Assembly: GCF_910594005.1 (NCBI RefSeq)
Contig: NC_057847.1
Coordinates: 20,930,001-20,994,000 of the forward strand
Reading direction: 5' to 3'
Origin: Cervus elaphus
Lineage: Eukaryota; Chordata; Mammalia; Artiodactyla; Cervidae
DNA: 64,000 nucleotides
The notes beneath the pieces are model-generated. The model was not told the origin of the DNA, did no database searches, and saw only the letters and a program-made list of their open reading frames with translations. Shown one piece after another: positions 1 to 12,104 of this stretch (position 1 is the first letter of the stretch; each line of letters opens with the position of its first letter). Both the position numbers and the translations under genes were made by a program.

Positions 1-478
1 ACCTTCATCAAGAGGCTCTTTAATTCTTCTTTGCTTTCTACCATAAAGGTGGCGTCATCTGCATAGCTGAAGTTATTGATATTTCTCCTGACAGTCTTCA
101 TTCCAGCTTGTGTTTCATCCAGCCTGGCATTTTGCATGATGTGCTCTGCATATGAGTTAAATAAGCAGGGTGACAATATACAGCCTTAACGTACCCCTTT
201 CCCAATTCGGAACCAGTCTGTTGTTCCATGTCCGGTTCTAACTGTTGCTTCTTGACCTGCATACAGATTTCTCAGGAGGCAGGTAAGGTGGTCTGGAATT
301 CCTATCTCTTTAAGAATTTTCCACAGTTGTGATCCACAGTCAAAGGTTTTAGCGTAGTCAATGAAGAAGTAAATGTTTTTCTGGAATTCTCTCGCTTCTT
401 CTCTGATTCAGAGAATGTTGGCAATTTGATCTCTGGCTCCTCTGCCTTTTCTAAATCCAGCTTGTACATCTGGAAGTG
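1..478 (-). pseudogene. BovB LINE fragment (reverse transcriptase region), antisense
   Basis: The minus strand reads as part of the BovB (RTE clade) reverse transcriptase. The catalytic YADD box is intact at 54-65 (minus strand), followed by a stretch starting MVESKEELKSLL that is typical of BovB. Upstream on the minus strand are the words GHGTTDWF and NLYAGQEATV in decayed form. The copy is cut by the window start and ends near 478, where it passes directly into L1 sequence. Frameshifts and stops break the frame, so it is not a functional gene. Confidence 0.88.
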
Positions 479-1130
479 CTTTGCACAGTATGGCCATTTT
501 AATAACATTGATTCTTCCGATCCAAGAGCATGGGATATCTTTCCATATCTTTGAATCATTTTCAATTTCCGTTATTAGTGTTTCCTAGTTCTCAGCATAG
601 AAGCCTTTCACTTCCTTGATCAGATTTATTCCTAAGTATTTTTATGTAATTTTTAAAGGAATTTTTTTCTTTCCTTTTTTATATTTCACTTTTAAAGTAA
701 AGAAGTGCAACAGATTTCTGCACATTAATCTTGTATCCTGCTAACTTGCTGAATTAGTTTAGCAGTTTTAGCAGTTTTTGTTGAAGTCTTTAGGGTTTTC
801 TGTATGTAGTATCATGTCATCTCTATATAGTAGAAGTTCTACCTCTTCTTTTCCAATTTGAATACCTTTTATTTCTATTTCTTGTCTGACTGCTGTGGCT
901 AGGACTTCCAATACTATATTGATAGATGTGCTGAGAGTGAATATCCTTGTCTTATTCCAGATTTTAGTGGGAAGGCTTACAGCTTTTCATCATTGAGTAT
1001 TATGTAGGCTATAGGTTTGTCATAAAGTTGAAATATGGTCCCACTATGCCTACTTTGGTAAAAATTTTTATCATGAATGGATGTTGAATTTTACCAAATA
1101 CTTTTTCTGTATCTTGCAGTAAAGTGGTTT
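479..1130 (-). mobile_element. L1 LINE fragment (ORF2 region), antisense
   Basis: Antisense L1 ORF2 sequence follows the BovB fragment. Typical words are the block around 500-530 (aacattgattcttcc), the 'tttattcctaagtattttt' block near 627-644 and the 'atcatgtcatctctatatag' block near 810-830. Many substitutions and stops show it is old. An open frame on the minus strand (302-565) runs across the L1/BovB junction and fuses remnants of both; it is an accident of the junction. Confidence 0.8.
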
Positions 1131-2394
1131 TGATACTAACAACAGATATTTATGTAAGGTACAAGTTTTTTGTCTTGGGGTGGGTTACCAAAGGAAGAAT
1201 AGTTAGTTCTGTCTGGGTTTAGGTGAAAGAAAGGAGGTTGACAAAGACTCTACAGAGAAGAACTGAACTGAACTTGAATTTGAATATTATTTGAACTGAA
1301 TAATAGATAAGTTTGAACTGAATTTGGATGTTATTCACCAGATGAACAAGATAAGGAAGGTATAACAGCACAGGACTATAGGACTAAGTCAGCATAAAGC
1401 CTCAAGACCTACAGAGAGCCTGTGTGGCTAGAATGCAAGCATGAGATACAACATGTAAGGGATAGCTAGAAAAAGTGAAAAGGCTTTACGTGACACAAAA
1501 GGTTGGATTTTTATGAGAAGCCATGACAGTTTCAAGTAGAGTCTGTCAGCTGTTCATAAATGTGTTCTAGGAAGACCAATTTATTCAAATATGACAAAGA
1601 TTAGATGCAAGAAATCCACTTAGAAGGTTATTACAGAGGCACGGGGAAGCGGGATGAAAGAGTAGTGTCCATGGAGTGGAAGGGAAAAAACTGTAAGACA
1701 TGAGGAAAGGGATTTGTCTAAAATCCCTGAATGGATGAAGAATGAGGAAAGAAGAGGAAGGTCTCTATAATCCACATTAGCTTTTGCGTCCTATGAGTCA
1801 GTTATTCAAGACTGCTAGGTCAAAACCTCTTGATTCAAGAGATTTTCATAAACATACTTAATGTAAATATGTTTTAGAGCTTGATATTTTGAATTCTTGC
1901 TTTTAAACTATTAGAATCATTGTGTTTTTGAAGGGAACTTAATATTTGCACCGAATGAGTCAGGTATAAAAAATTGATTCTTTATTCAGAAGACGTACCA
2001 TAGACAAGTAAATGGGCACTGTTAAGTCACCCTGAATCATGTGGCATATTGTGAAGAGGCAAAAATAGTCCGGTTAAGTGCTCACATTCAGAAATCCTAT
2101 GAGATAGCTTAATATAAATACCCAGGAGACTCAGAAAGCCCCAAAGAAGAACAAAGCCTGTAAGAAGCACCCCCCAGCTAACCTGAAGTCAGAATGCATG
2201 CTTAAAGTTCCTCCTACCCATCTCCACCCACCTTCGATTTGTTTTTGTTTTTTTACTCTGGCTGTGTTTGTCACTTAGCAAATTTCTGGAGGGTATCTCT
2301 GCTTGATCCCACCGCATTCAGTCCAGCCCATTCTAAGAACACACCAATAGCTTGGTTCTCTACTGTGTCTTCTCCACTGCTGGCTCGTCGAGTG
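1131..2394. other. No recognisable feature (intronic)
   Basis: No gene or clear repeat was recognised. A short stretch at 1259-1325 contains several copies of gaactgaa, the word found in BovB 3' tails, but no BovB body is attached. Confidence 0.5.
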
Positions 2395-3099
2395 TCTCCT
2401 CCTCAGCCTACTTGATCTTTATGTCATGATTATGAAATTCTCTCATTTTCCCTCTGTGACATCATGGTCACCCTCGTTTTCACTCACCTCTGTCCACTTT
2501 GCCACTGTCAGGTCATGGGCTCCTCCTTCCTGGAGCTCTCTATGTACTGTCCCTGGGCCATTCATCCACACAAACAACTTCTGTGTGTAGCCAGTGTCTC
2601 TTCTAGGGCCTGAGTCATGTCCTTATGTTCCCAAAACAAAAACCTAACTTTCTACTAAACATCTTCACCTGTTTGTCCTTCAGGCAACTCAAATTTAACA
2701 CATCCAAAAGTGAACTCCTTCTTCCTCAGATGTTTGCTTTTTCTGTTTACAATCTCTCATCCTGTCATGACTATATCTCTGCATTCATCTGCTCATGTAC
2801 ACACCTTTTCACACTTTCCTGTCAGGCAAACCTTGCCACGCTAAGCAGGTTAAACCTCATTTTTTCTCGCAGATGTATTGTACTCTATAAATTCTGAGTC
2901 TTTGCACATGCTTAGAAGACCTTCTTGTTACACATAAGAATAAATATATACATACAATCATTTACTTTACCTGTCTGAGTTTCACTGAACATTCAAACCT
3001 CTGTGCAAGACTTACTTCCTCCAGAAAAAATTTTTTACTTTAGGCCTCCATTATTAAATACCCATCTTTTGTAGTTTTATGGTGGATTATACTCTATTA
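2395..3099 (+). mobile_element. L2 LINE 3' region, left part
   Basis: Sense-strand L2 sequence: the 'catccaaaagtgaactcctt' block (2702-2721) and a 'gtctttgcacatgc' block (2898-2911) are in L2 order. It is interrupted by the MER20-type transposon at 3100-3327 and appears to resume at 3336. Highly diverged. Confidence 0.65.
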
Positions 3100-3327
3100 T
3101 AGCAGTTCTCAATTAGGGTGGGAGGGAGAAGGGTGGGAGTGTAATTTTTGTCCTTAGGGGAAATTTGACAATGTCTAGAGATACTTGGTTGTAATAAAGC
3201 ATTGGGGTGCTCCCAGCACCTGGTGAGTAGAAGCCAGGATGCTGCTAAATATCCTACAATGTAAAGCCCCTACAACAAAGAATCATTCGGTACTAAATAT
3301 CATTAGTGCTGAGGGTGAGAAAACCCA
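3100..3327 (+). mobile_element. MER20-type hAT-Charlie non-autonomous DNA transposon
   Basis: The internal words gaaatttgacaatgtctaga, gatgctgctaaatatcctac and caacaaagaatcatt match the roughly 220-bp MER20 consensus in order. The ends are terminal inverted repeat-like (agcagttctc / gagaaaaccc). Flanking 8-bp words ctctatta (3092-3099) and ttctattg (3328-3335) agree at six of eight positions, which fits the 8-bp target duplication of hAT elements. Confidence 0.8.
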
Positions 3328-3335
3328 TTCTATTG

Positions 3336-3505
3336 TAATTACATACTATTTCTTTTTCTATTTCTGTCACTAAACTATAAGGTTTGGAGAAGAGGAATTG
3401 TGTCTTATTTGACATTGTACATACAATAGCTAACAGCTATATGCAGGAAGTAAAGCTGCTTGGCAGATGGTAAATGCTCAGTAAACATGAGTACATAAAC
3501 AGGTG
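3336..3505 (+). mobile_element. L2 LINE 3' end, right part
   Basis: The pattern 'ctaaactataaggtttggag ... gtgtcttatttgacattgta ... ggtaaatgctcagtaaa' matches the L2 3' end. It probably belongs to the L2 at 2395-3099, split by the MER20. Confidence 0.6.
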
Positions 3506-4035
3506 GGATAGATTGATGGATGGTTTGAATGGTGTCACATTCAGACCCAGAGAGATAAACTACATATGTGGACAGAGGGCAATAGGTTCTGAGGTTATAC
3601 TTCTAAAATAGCCTTGATGCCACTTCTACTGTCTGAAGTCTGATCATGGAGAGCGGTAGGAGGGCTCAAGCTGTGGATTCATGTTTCTGTCTTGTTGCAT
3701 ATTTAAATATATTTTATTTTGCTTATTTAAATATTGTACTATATTACTTGTTGAGTGAGATATAAAAATGTATATGTTTGTACCCATTACTAGTAACTGA
3801 CATAGTTCTAAGTACCTACTATAAGCAAGACATTTTAGCATGCTGTGATGGGAGAATAGGGTTTGGTTTAAATTCTGGCTTAGTTTCAATACTGAGTTTT
3901 ATATACCTAAGCAAGTGTAATAGTGTCATTTTCTCAGCTATAAGCATAGTGCTGTTTTGATAATTATATGGACTAAAGTACTTATTATGGAAAACATTTC
4001 CTTCTGCCTCTTCTAAAAACTGCCAATATTAGTTA
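3506..4035. other. No recognisable feature (intronic)
   Basis: AT-rich sequence without recognised repeats or exons. Confidence 0.5.
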
Positions 4036-4345
4036 GGAATTGCACTTGACTCAGAGACAGAACTCTGATAGTAATGGCTTATGAAGGTAGTTTATTTTTC
4101 TCCCACACAAAAGAAGTCTGGAGGTCTACAATCCAACATTTGTATTATGCCTCCAAAAATTCATTAAGGAAACCAGGCTCTTTTTAGCTTAACATTTTGC
4201 CAGTCCTAAATATGGCCCTGGTACTTAGAATGTCTACTAGAGCTCCACTCACCACTTCTGTTCGCCAGGCAGCAGTCTAGAGGGTAGGTTGAAGAAAGTC
4301 ATGCCCTCTTTCTTTTAAGGAGTCTTCCAAAACACATTTCTGCTA
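4036..4345 (+). repeat. Old mammalian interspersed repeat, family not named
   Basis: The segment contains in order 'taatggcttatgaaggtagt', 'agaagtctggaggtctaca', 'ggaaaccaggctc' and 'ccaggcagcagtctag'. This order is familiar from an old dispersed mammalian repeat that I cannot name with confidence. A second, different portion of what looks like the same family lies at 5985-6400 in the same orientation. Confidence 0.4.
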
Positions 4346-5309
4346 ACAGTAAGTGTGTTCTTGTATAAATTCCTTAAGACCTGGTATCTTAGAATTTAAA
4401 GGCCAGAAATGTAGCATTTAAAGAATTCATTTATCATTCTATAACATTATTTTACCACCTCCAAATTAGTGTTTGTACACACACACATGTACGTATTCCC
4501 AAATAAGTTTACTATTTTTGATGCAGACATATAGAAATGGAGATCATTAATTCTGACATTCAAAACTTGTTTAATTTTTTTACAATCATATTATTTACTA
4601 AGAAAAGGATAGAAACAGTGATACTTCAGCAGCACTGAGCACACCTACTGTCCAGATCTGAATTTCTAAATACCTTCTCTAGTAAACAGAAGTAGGCATC
4701 CTTTGAGATCAGGGTTAACATCACCAGTAATAAGTCATCACTATCTATTCCTTGGTATGAAGTTATGAAAAGGACACTTTACCTCTGTGGTATTTTCCTT
4801 CAAGAAACTCATAACTCCAGATCAACCATGAAAAAAACATTTAAACAAACCCAAACTGAGGGAAATGTACAAAATACCAGTACTTCTCAAACTTTTCAAG
4901 TTCAAGATAAAAAAAAAATGAACAACTGAGAAAATTGTCAGGGACTAGAGGAGACTAGGGAAGCTTGATAAGTAAATGTAATATGGTATTTTGGGATTGT
5001 ATTCTGGATTGGGAAAGCATATTAGTGCAATATAAATGAAGTCTGGACTTCTATTAATAGAAATGTACCAATATTTATTTCTCAGTTTTGACAAATGTAA
5101 CATGATAATATAAGGTTTCCCATTAGAGGAAAGTGGGTGAGGAATATACAGGAACTCTCTGTATTAACTTCATAATTTTTCTATAAAGTCAAATTTATTC
5201 CAAAACATAGTTTATTTTAAAAATACAAATTTCTGACACATATTGAAAGCCTGTTATATTCACTTGTATAGGACATTGTTCCCAGTATATTTGATTGAGT
5301 ATATTTTCC
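4346..5309. other. No recognisable feature (intronic)
   Basis: AT-rich unique-looking sequence. A short acacacacatgtac tract is at 4479-4492 and an A9 run near 4910. No exon signals were found. Confidence 0.5.
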
Positions 5310-5435
5310 AAGCATGCATATACTTTGTCTAGTTTGTTTTCTGATGTCTCCCCAATATCTAAAATACCTGACATAGAGTAGGCACTCAATAAATGCTTGT
5401 TAAATGTTGAATGAATACACACATATTGCCTTCTG
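5310..5435 (+). mobile_element. L2 LINE 3' end
   Basis: The end block 'gagtaggcactcaataaatg' followed by cttgttaaatgttgaatgaa is the canonical L2 3' terminus. Confidence 0.75.
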
Positions 5436-5814
5436 AGAACAAATTTATGTGTTAACCTAAGGATAACACTAAGGAAGAAAATGCACATCAGAAATCCCTC
5501 TGATCTGTTTCTGAGTCATTGTGATTTCCCAATGTATTATTTTGTAAATGATTAGGGCATTCTGATTAGCCCTTCACTGCACAGTCCAGGAATAGTTTGT
5601 TCCATTAGGAAAACAAGAGAGAAAGATCCTGGAGGAGTTGGTAACAGTCAGGTTCTTTATTAGAAAAATAGAGGTTTGTGCCACTGATTCTAATTCAAAG
5701 AAACTGAAGCCTTTTTATAATACTATAAGATTAATAGATCAGGTATTCGAAAATGGCACAGTACTCATTTTCTATAAATTAGTCGTTTTATCTCTATTAC
5801 TATAAAAAAAAAAG

Positions 5815-5960
5815 ATCTAATGGGAAAGGCACTTGATTAAAATCCTGGCCTCACTACTGACTACATATGTGATTATAAGAAAGTTTTTAAATCTCTCTAA
5901 CCCTCAATCTCTAGTAAAAATGAAACAGTGTACCTTACAAAGTATATGTACAATCCTTTA
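5815..5960 (+). mobile_element. MIR SINE
   Basis: The order 'aatcctggcctcactactga', 'gtgattataagaaagttttt' and 'aaatctctctaaccctcaat' matches the MIR core and following region. Confidence 0.65.
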
Positions 5961-5984
5961 CTAATGAAAATACAAGATCGATTA

Positions 5985-6400
5985 CTATAACAAATGCTCA
6001 AGAATACAGTGACTCTCACAAATAGAGGCCTGTTTCTTCTTACCTAACAACCCATGAATGGAATAACACCTTTTCGGAAACTCAGGCTACTCCATCTTGT
6101 TGCTTAGTCACCTCTGATCTGCATTCCTTTTTTTTCTCCCCACATGTTCAACTCACCCTCACTTCCACGTTCCAGGTCACAGGAAGGAGGAACTCTGAAG
6201 GAAACACATCTTTCCTTCCAAGGGTGTGACCCGGAAACACATCTTTCCTTCCAAGGGTGTGACCCGGAAGTTATCAGTTCCACTTACATCTCATTGGGCA
6301 CAACCTAGTCATGTGGCCCCAGCTAACTGCAATGGAAGCTGGGAAATGTTTTCTTTAGCTGGGAAGCAATTCGGCCAAACTAGTATTTTCATGTTGTGGA
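5985..6400 (+). repeat. Old mammalian interspersed repeat with internal 33-bp tandem duplication
   Basis: Words 'ccatcttgttgcttagtcac', 'gttccaggtcacaggaagga', 'ctcattgggcacaacctagt' and 'gctgggaaatg' follow the order of the same unnamed family as 4036-4345. Positions 6200-6232 are repeated exactly at 6233-6265, and the match continues to 6269, giving about 2.1 copies of a 33-bp unit. An open frame of 100 codons (6226-6528) crosses the duplication but has no recognisable protein content. Confidence 0.5.
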
Positions 6401-7227
6401 GACTGACGAGAAAATTAGCAGAGCCTGCCATAAGCACTTGGAGTAGTGCCTTACATGGAATGAATGCTCTCCGAATGATATTCTCTTTAACTCATCTGAA
6501 AGAGGATGAGAATAAAAGGATAAGGTAGGTGGCAACATTTTATCAACTATGACTTTTTTGTCAGAATTTAGGATGGACCTTTCTGGGAAGCTATGTTTGC
6601 ATTTGAAAACTTGTTTATCTTCTTCAAATTAAGACACAGCTCCCAAGAAATGATTTATATTCATCCTAAGGAAAATAAGCTGCAGAATGATTTCAAAGTG
6701 TACTTGTTTTATATGTAATGGCCTCAGCTAGCTTTTCCTCTAGCTCAGGAAACTGGTAGATTAATTTAGGAACAGTGTCCTGGTGGAAAAAGAAAGATAC
6801 AAAGTAGAATTATGTTGCTTATTTTTATATAGAAATTCTTTTATTTGTTCAGTTGTAATTTTGTCAATTGGAATTCTACTTTCTACTTTTAGCATGGGTT
6901 CACTTTTAAACTTTTAACAATAATTTATACTTACAGATGTGGGACTGCATCTTTAGGAACTTTTTTTCCATTTTTCTATTGATTTAGTTTGATTGGTTTC
7001 CTGAGGATATTTACTTTAACGCGCTGAACTTGGGTCCAGGCAAAGCAGTTTATACAGTGCCCCATTCATGCTAAGCTTACCTAGGACATTCTTACATTCA
7101 TGAGTCCCAAGCGTATGTTGTCAGACCCTCATGTGATCTCTCAGACCACACTGCTCTCCACTTGGTAGCTGGACATAGCATGGTTGGCCCTGCCCTTGAG
7201 TTGACAGCAATATGAAGGATGAACGTG
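6401..7227. other. No recognisable feature (intronic)
   Basis: No exon or repeat recognised. Confidence 0.5.
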
Positions 7228-7463
7228 ATGCTGATGGTGTTAGTGAGCTTGGGTTGCTATGAGAAAATCCTATAGACCCAGCCACTTAAACAACAGCCAT
7301 TTATTTCCCACAGTTTTGCAGACTAGAAAGTCCAAGGTCAAGGTTCCCACAGATTCTGTTTCTGGTGAGAACTCTCTTGGCTTGTAAGTAGTTGCCTTCT
7401 CTCTGTGTCCTTACAGGGCAGATAGATAGCGCTCTGGTGCTTACCCTTTGTTAGAAGGGGGTC
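7228..7463 (-). mobile_element. MLT1-type MaLR LTR, antisense, left part
   Basis: The reverse complement gives the MLT1 3' half. Plus-strand words are 'gagcttgggttgctatgaga', 'aacaacagccatttatttcc' and 'gaaagtccaaggtcaaggtt'. The element continues at 7690 after a Bov-tA insertion. Confidence 0.75.
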
Positions 7464-7684
7464 GGGGCTTCCTAGATGGCACTAGTGGGAAAGAACCTGC
7501 CTGCCAGTGCAGGAGACATAGAGACACTTGGCTTCAATCCCTGCTCGGGAGGATCCCCTGGAGGAGGGCACGGCAACCCACTCCAATATTCTTGCCTGGA
7601 GAATCCCCGTGGACAGAGGAGCCTGGTGGGCTACAGTCCATGGGGTCACAAAGAGTCGGACACAGCTGAAGCAGCTTAGCACAG
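7464..7684 (+). mobile_element. Bov-tA SINE (tRNA-Glu-derived head), nested in MLT1
   Basis: It starts gggcttcctagatggcac (head), has the B-box-like ggcttcaatccctg and the Bov-A body 'acagaggagcctggtgggct', and ends 'gagtcggacacagctgaagc'. The overlapping open frames here on both strands are a by-product of SINE sequence and do not encode a protein. Confidence 0.92.
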
Positions 7685-7689
7685 CACAC

Positions 7690-7842
7690 ATAAGGATGTC
7701 AGCCCTATTGGATTATGGCCCCACCCTTATGACCTCAGTTAACTATCACCTCTCCAGAGGCCTGTCTCCAGCTATAGTCACATTGAGAATTAAGGCTTCA
7801 ACATATGAATTTTGGGAGAAAACAAGTATCAGTCCATAATAC
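7690..7842 (-). mobile_element. MLT1-type MaLR LTR, antisense, right part
   Basis: The words 'attggattatggccccaccc', 'cttatgacctcagttaacta' and 'caacatatgaattttgggag' are the antisense of the MLT1 5' half, completing the LTR broken at 7463. Confidence 0.75.
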
Positions 7843-8092
7843 TGATCTTTCATTTATCATGACACAAACAAAGGGTAAATGTTTTTTTCTAATACTTGTC
7901 TTGTGTCATCCTAGGTAATTTACCTAAAATTTCCAAAGCAGAATAAAGGTTGTTCTAGTGGCTTCCTTAAGTCTCTCTCTCTAATGAGATAACCAGTTTA
8001 ATATCGGATTGGCACCACAAAATGCTTTAGGAGTTATAAAATGTTAGGATATTGCAATGTTTTAAAATATTTACAAAGCACTCTACAAGGTA

Positions 8093-8216
8093 CTGGAGAA
8101 GGCAATGGCAACCCACTCTAGTACTCTTGTCTGGAAAATCCCATGGATGGAGGAGCCTGGTAGGCTACATTGGGTCACTAAGAGTTGGACACGACTGAGC
8201 GACTTCACTTTCACTT
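8093..8216 (+). mobile_element. Bov-A monomer SINE with target site duplication
   Basis: Body from ggagaaggcaatggcaaccc to cgacttcactttcact. It is flanked by tctacaaggta (8082-8092) and tctacaaggca (8217-8227), an 11-bp duplication with one mismatch. Confidence 0.92.
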
Positions 8217-8234
8217 TCTACAAGGCACAAATTT

Positions 8235-8420
8235 CTTGCTTACATTAGTTCTTGAATCATCAGAGTAACTCTATGAGAATGGTTGGAACATTTTATTGAT
8301 GCTATCTTATGTACTATAAAATAGAAGTTTGGGGAAGTTCAGTGATTTTCCTAAGGTCTCAGAGCTAATAATTAATTGTCACTGAGACTTTATTCCAGGC
8401 CTTCTCATTTATAGTCCACA
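8235..8420 (-). mobile_element. MIR SINE, antisense
   Basis: Words 'agttcagtgattttcctaag' and gtctcagagctaataattaa correspond to the antisense MIR 'protected' segment. Confidence 0.55.
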
Positions 8421-8439
8421 GTAGGTCAAATAAAAGTTT

Positions 8440-8672
8440 GAATTTGGCTCTAGAGTCACTTAGGTTTGGTTTCAATCCAAGATTTGTCACTTAATAACAG
8501 TAAGTTGGCAAGTTACTTAACTCACTAAAATACCTCAATCTTCTCTCTGACATGGAAGTAAGAGCGTCCACCTCATAGTCTAACGAAAATTAAATTATGT
8601 AATGCCCAGAAATCACTTAGCATAGCACCTGCTGCATAAGAAATTTTTCCAAATTGTTGGTTATTATTTTTA
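8440..8672 (+). mobile_element. MIR SINE
   Basis: The order 'ctctagagtcacttaggttt', 'caagttacttaactcactaa' and 'cacttagcatagcacctgct' matches nearly the whole MIR. Confidence 0.65.
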
Positions 8673-8875
8673 AGCACATATTAAATCCTGTTGCATTGAA
8701 TTTAACTCAAACCAGATTTATACATTTTACTAGACTTTAGAATAAAATGTTATTCAAACTATGTAGGCTATTGACTAATCTCGAAATACTTTGCAAACTT
8801 ATAAGTGTTAAAATTCATAATAGGGATTTTATCGAGATGTGAGCATCTGATTTGTACCTCAATATCTGTGTGTTA

Positions 8876-9032
8876 GGGGATGACAAAGGATGAGATTGGT
8901 GGGTGGCATCACCAACTTGATGGACATGAATTTGAGCAAGCTCCAGGAGTTGGTGATGGACAGGGAAACCTGGCATGCTGCATTCCATGGGGTCACCAAG
9001 AGTTGGACACGACTGAGCAACTGACCTGAACT
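8876..9032 (+). mobile_element. BovB 3' end (ART2A-type tail fragment)
   Basis: It carries the end of the BovB ORF and its tail: tggcatcaccaacttgatgg, 'gagttggtgatggacaggga' and 'gagttggacacgactgagca', ending 'gacctgaactgata'. Heavily 5' truncated. Confidence 0.88.
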
Positions 9033-10257
9033 GATACTTATTCTTGACTGGTCAAGCAACAGATTAAAACAGTTAACAATTAGCAAATATTTTAAACTCT
9101 ACCAGTTTTACTTTAAGCAAACCAGTGGGATGTTTTTAGTTATCTGACTTTGATTTGAGGTCATTTAGTGCTCATTAATAAAGGAAACTGAGTTTGGAAT
9201 TCTCATTTTTCATTTCACACCAGTAATAGTCAATATAGTCTAATAACTGTGATCAGAGAAAAACATTCAAGAAGCAAAGATCTAGCTGCTTGAAATTTGC
9301 TGTATAGGAAAGTCAGATTATGTGTGACTATTCTCCACATTATCTAGGATTTCATCCATTGAAATGTATACTTTTTTCTATTTGTCAGATTCTACAAGCC
9401 TAAGGTAAGAGGTCATCATCACATAGACAGGTCAACCATAGTGCCTGAAAGATATTCCTCTAATATGCCCCGATTTTTCAAGTAATTTATTGTGTATATA
9501 TGAGTAAATTAATAACACATACTTTAATTTGTTTTGCACATTAGTCCTGTTTCTCATGGACCAGGAATACAGAATAGGTAATTAGAGAATTTCATACATT
9601 TCTCTATTTAATATGTATGCATGTTTGTGGTTGTATGAGTATGGGAATGTTCTTATTCAGATAATTAGTTCTAGTTAAAGTTTCATGCAGAAGGTCAAAT
9701 AAGCTTTTCTCAAGTAGAAGAAACTACACCAAACCAGGAGTTAACACAGTTAACAGTTGGAGCAAAGTCAATTAGCAATGTAAATGTCATTACCTCTGAT
9801 TTGTGATCAGCTAAACAAAGTGAAGGGCCTGTGTGACTTTCAGGCTTCAGGAACAGAATAAATGACTGAAATGTAAAAGAACTGCTCCGCCTTGGGTACA
9901 TAGGTTAGTCAGTTCTGAATCATCTTGATTGAGAATTAATAATACTAATGCTTGAGTTATTCCTAAATGGGTCTCAGTTCTGGTCAGGGCAACTATGAAT
10001 ACATGGATGAGTAAGGTGGATGAGAGCATAAAATTATTTTCTTTCTTTGCCTCATAGATGACCTCAGAGTGACTGTACACACACAGACAGCCACACATTC
10101 CCCCATGGTTTTGATTTGAGAAAGCAAGATAAATAAACCTATGACATCAGCTTGTTTTTGTGTTCAATTGTCATAGTTTTAAGATATGGTTTAATCTGTG
10201 GTATGCACCCAGAAAGGATGTATGTAACTCACTCATTGCCCTTGTAACAAATGCTCA
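9033..10257. other. No recognisable feature (intronic)
   Basis: Unique-looking AT-rich sequence without recognised repeats or exons. Confidence 0.5.
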
Positions 10258-10372
10258 TTGTATTTTCCCTACTAGCTTCTTGAGAGCAGAGACCATGTCT
10301 TACTCAGGATGAACACACAGTACAGTTCATAGTACATGCTTAAAGAATGTTTGAGTGAATATATAAATGGCT
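10258..10372 (+). mobile_element. L2 LINE 3' end
   Basis: The block 'cttcttgagagcagagacca', then 'gtacatgcttaaagaatgtt' and gagtgaat follow the L2 3' end. Confidence 0.55.
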
Positions 10373-12104
10373 TTGAGCTTATGAATGGAAGTTATGATCC
10401 TTAAATGTGCAACATACATGAAAACATAAAATGAAGAATGTATCAGTGTATATGGATGTGTATACATGTGCAAACTTATATACCATATCAAAGTACTGTC
10501 ACTAGTTAAGTAATTAATATCTAAGGCGTTTAGCCAGCAATGACAACCTATCAATATGTAATTCAATAATGAAACAGGAAAAAAAAAATTGAACTTACTA
10601 GTTTCTTAATGTGAAAACAATAGGCATATGTCAGTTGAAAAACATTATGAGTGTTAAATATATCATCCCAAGAAAGATGACAGAAATTCAAGCCCACTGA
10701 CATATTTATTCATGGCACAAGTTTTGGGGGTGTTTTTGGAACAACGACAGACTTAGTTCAAACCACAAAGCAATTATTTTGTTTATTGTTTCCCTTACTG
10801 TGGACAGAAATACTATTCATTTTAATAATTTATGAGAAATACTGAAATCTAATTATCCAAACATTTGTTAAAAATCAATTATGGCTTTTTTCTAATATTA
10901 AGTTATACACTTATAAGGATTTAATAAACTCTTAAATTAGCCTGATTCCCACCCTTCAAGATTAGTAATTATAAAAGAATACAGGTCTAGTTGCCACATT
11001 TTATACTAGAATATACTGTATAGCATGGGCAGAGAGACTATTTAAAGTAGACACCAGCTCTGTGTAATTAGACAATCACAGTTGCAGGTCTTACAGATGG
11101 AAAAAGAGCTATATGCATGTATACTTTGTGGTATATTATTAGAGAAACTATGTTTCACTGTGAAATTGTGTGTCTTATATAGAATTAACTTTATATTATC
11201 TACTCAAATTAGAACTAGAAGTAGCTTAAATGGAAAAAAATAATATTCTAAAATTTCATCTGAGGAGAGAGCTTTGGCTTACTAATCCTGACGTTAAAAA
11301 ACAAGAACCCTTTGATTCAACAGGGAGTGGATAGCCTGCTCATTGTCTCATGGAGTGTTCAGGAAGGCAGACATGCTAGTATAGCAGAGATTACTGGATC
11401 CAGTCAGTTGGATTTATTCTGTATTTGTTGAACTGCCAGAGTTTTTTAACCCATCATGGATATGGGATTGGAGCTGAGATCCAAACACCTTCTGCCTCCT
11501 GTCCTCTTCTCCAAATTATAACTCTCTGTATTACTAACATTTCTTTGCCACTGATTTTCTCTGAAATCATTATATTTGAGTTTGGTGGTTGTTAAATAAA
11601 TATTTGTGTAGAGCTAGGTATACCTACCATAATTTTGGATGGACAGATAGATAGAGGTATGTACAATGTGGTAGGTATGGAGATGTGGAATGAAGTGTTA
11701 CAGGAACACAGTGGAAGGATACTTCACCCAGCCTTTCTTGCTCAAAGAGAGATTTCCTCTTTAAAATGGATAGAAATATGCAGATTAAAGTGGAGAAAGA
11801 GAGCAAAGCGTCAGTGGGACAATCACACAGGTGAGAAATATTTAGCATGATGGATACAAAGGATGAGAAACAGGTGTGTGTTGCTGATGTAATGTTTGAG
11901 ACAGGCAATGTACAAACTGAAGCTCAGATGATAGAAATCTCAACCATGGAGGACCATTTAAGCCCTATTAGTTTAAATCACATGAAGGCAAAGGTCTATG
12001 GGCATAGAGACGCTGTTGGTATTGTTCATGCCGCAGTCCCAACATTGTGCATTGATCTGACACACAGGTCCTGGTCCTCAGCAAGTATATGTTAAATAGA
12101 TGAA
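10373..12104. other. No recognisable feature (intronic)
   Basis: No repeat family or exon recognised with confidence. Two overlapping frames at 11635-12095 encode nothing I recognise. Confidence 0.5.

Noticed and set aside
1259..1325. Repeated gaactgaa words as a BovB tail
   Set aside because: No BovB body on either side; the words are interrupted and could be chance.
7464..7684. tRNA-like head as a possible tRNA gene
   Set aside because: It is the tRNA-Glu-derived head of a SINE; it does not fold as a full cloverleaf and the same head recurs at each Bov-tA.
7448..7839. Several overlapping frames
   Set aside because: All lie in a Bov-tA SINE inside an MLT1 LTR.
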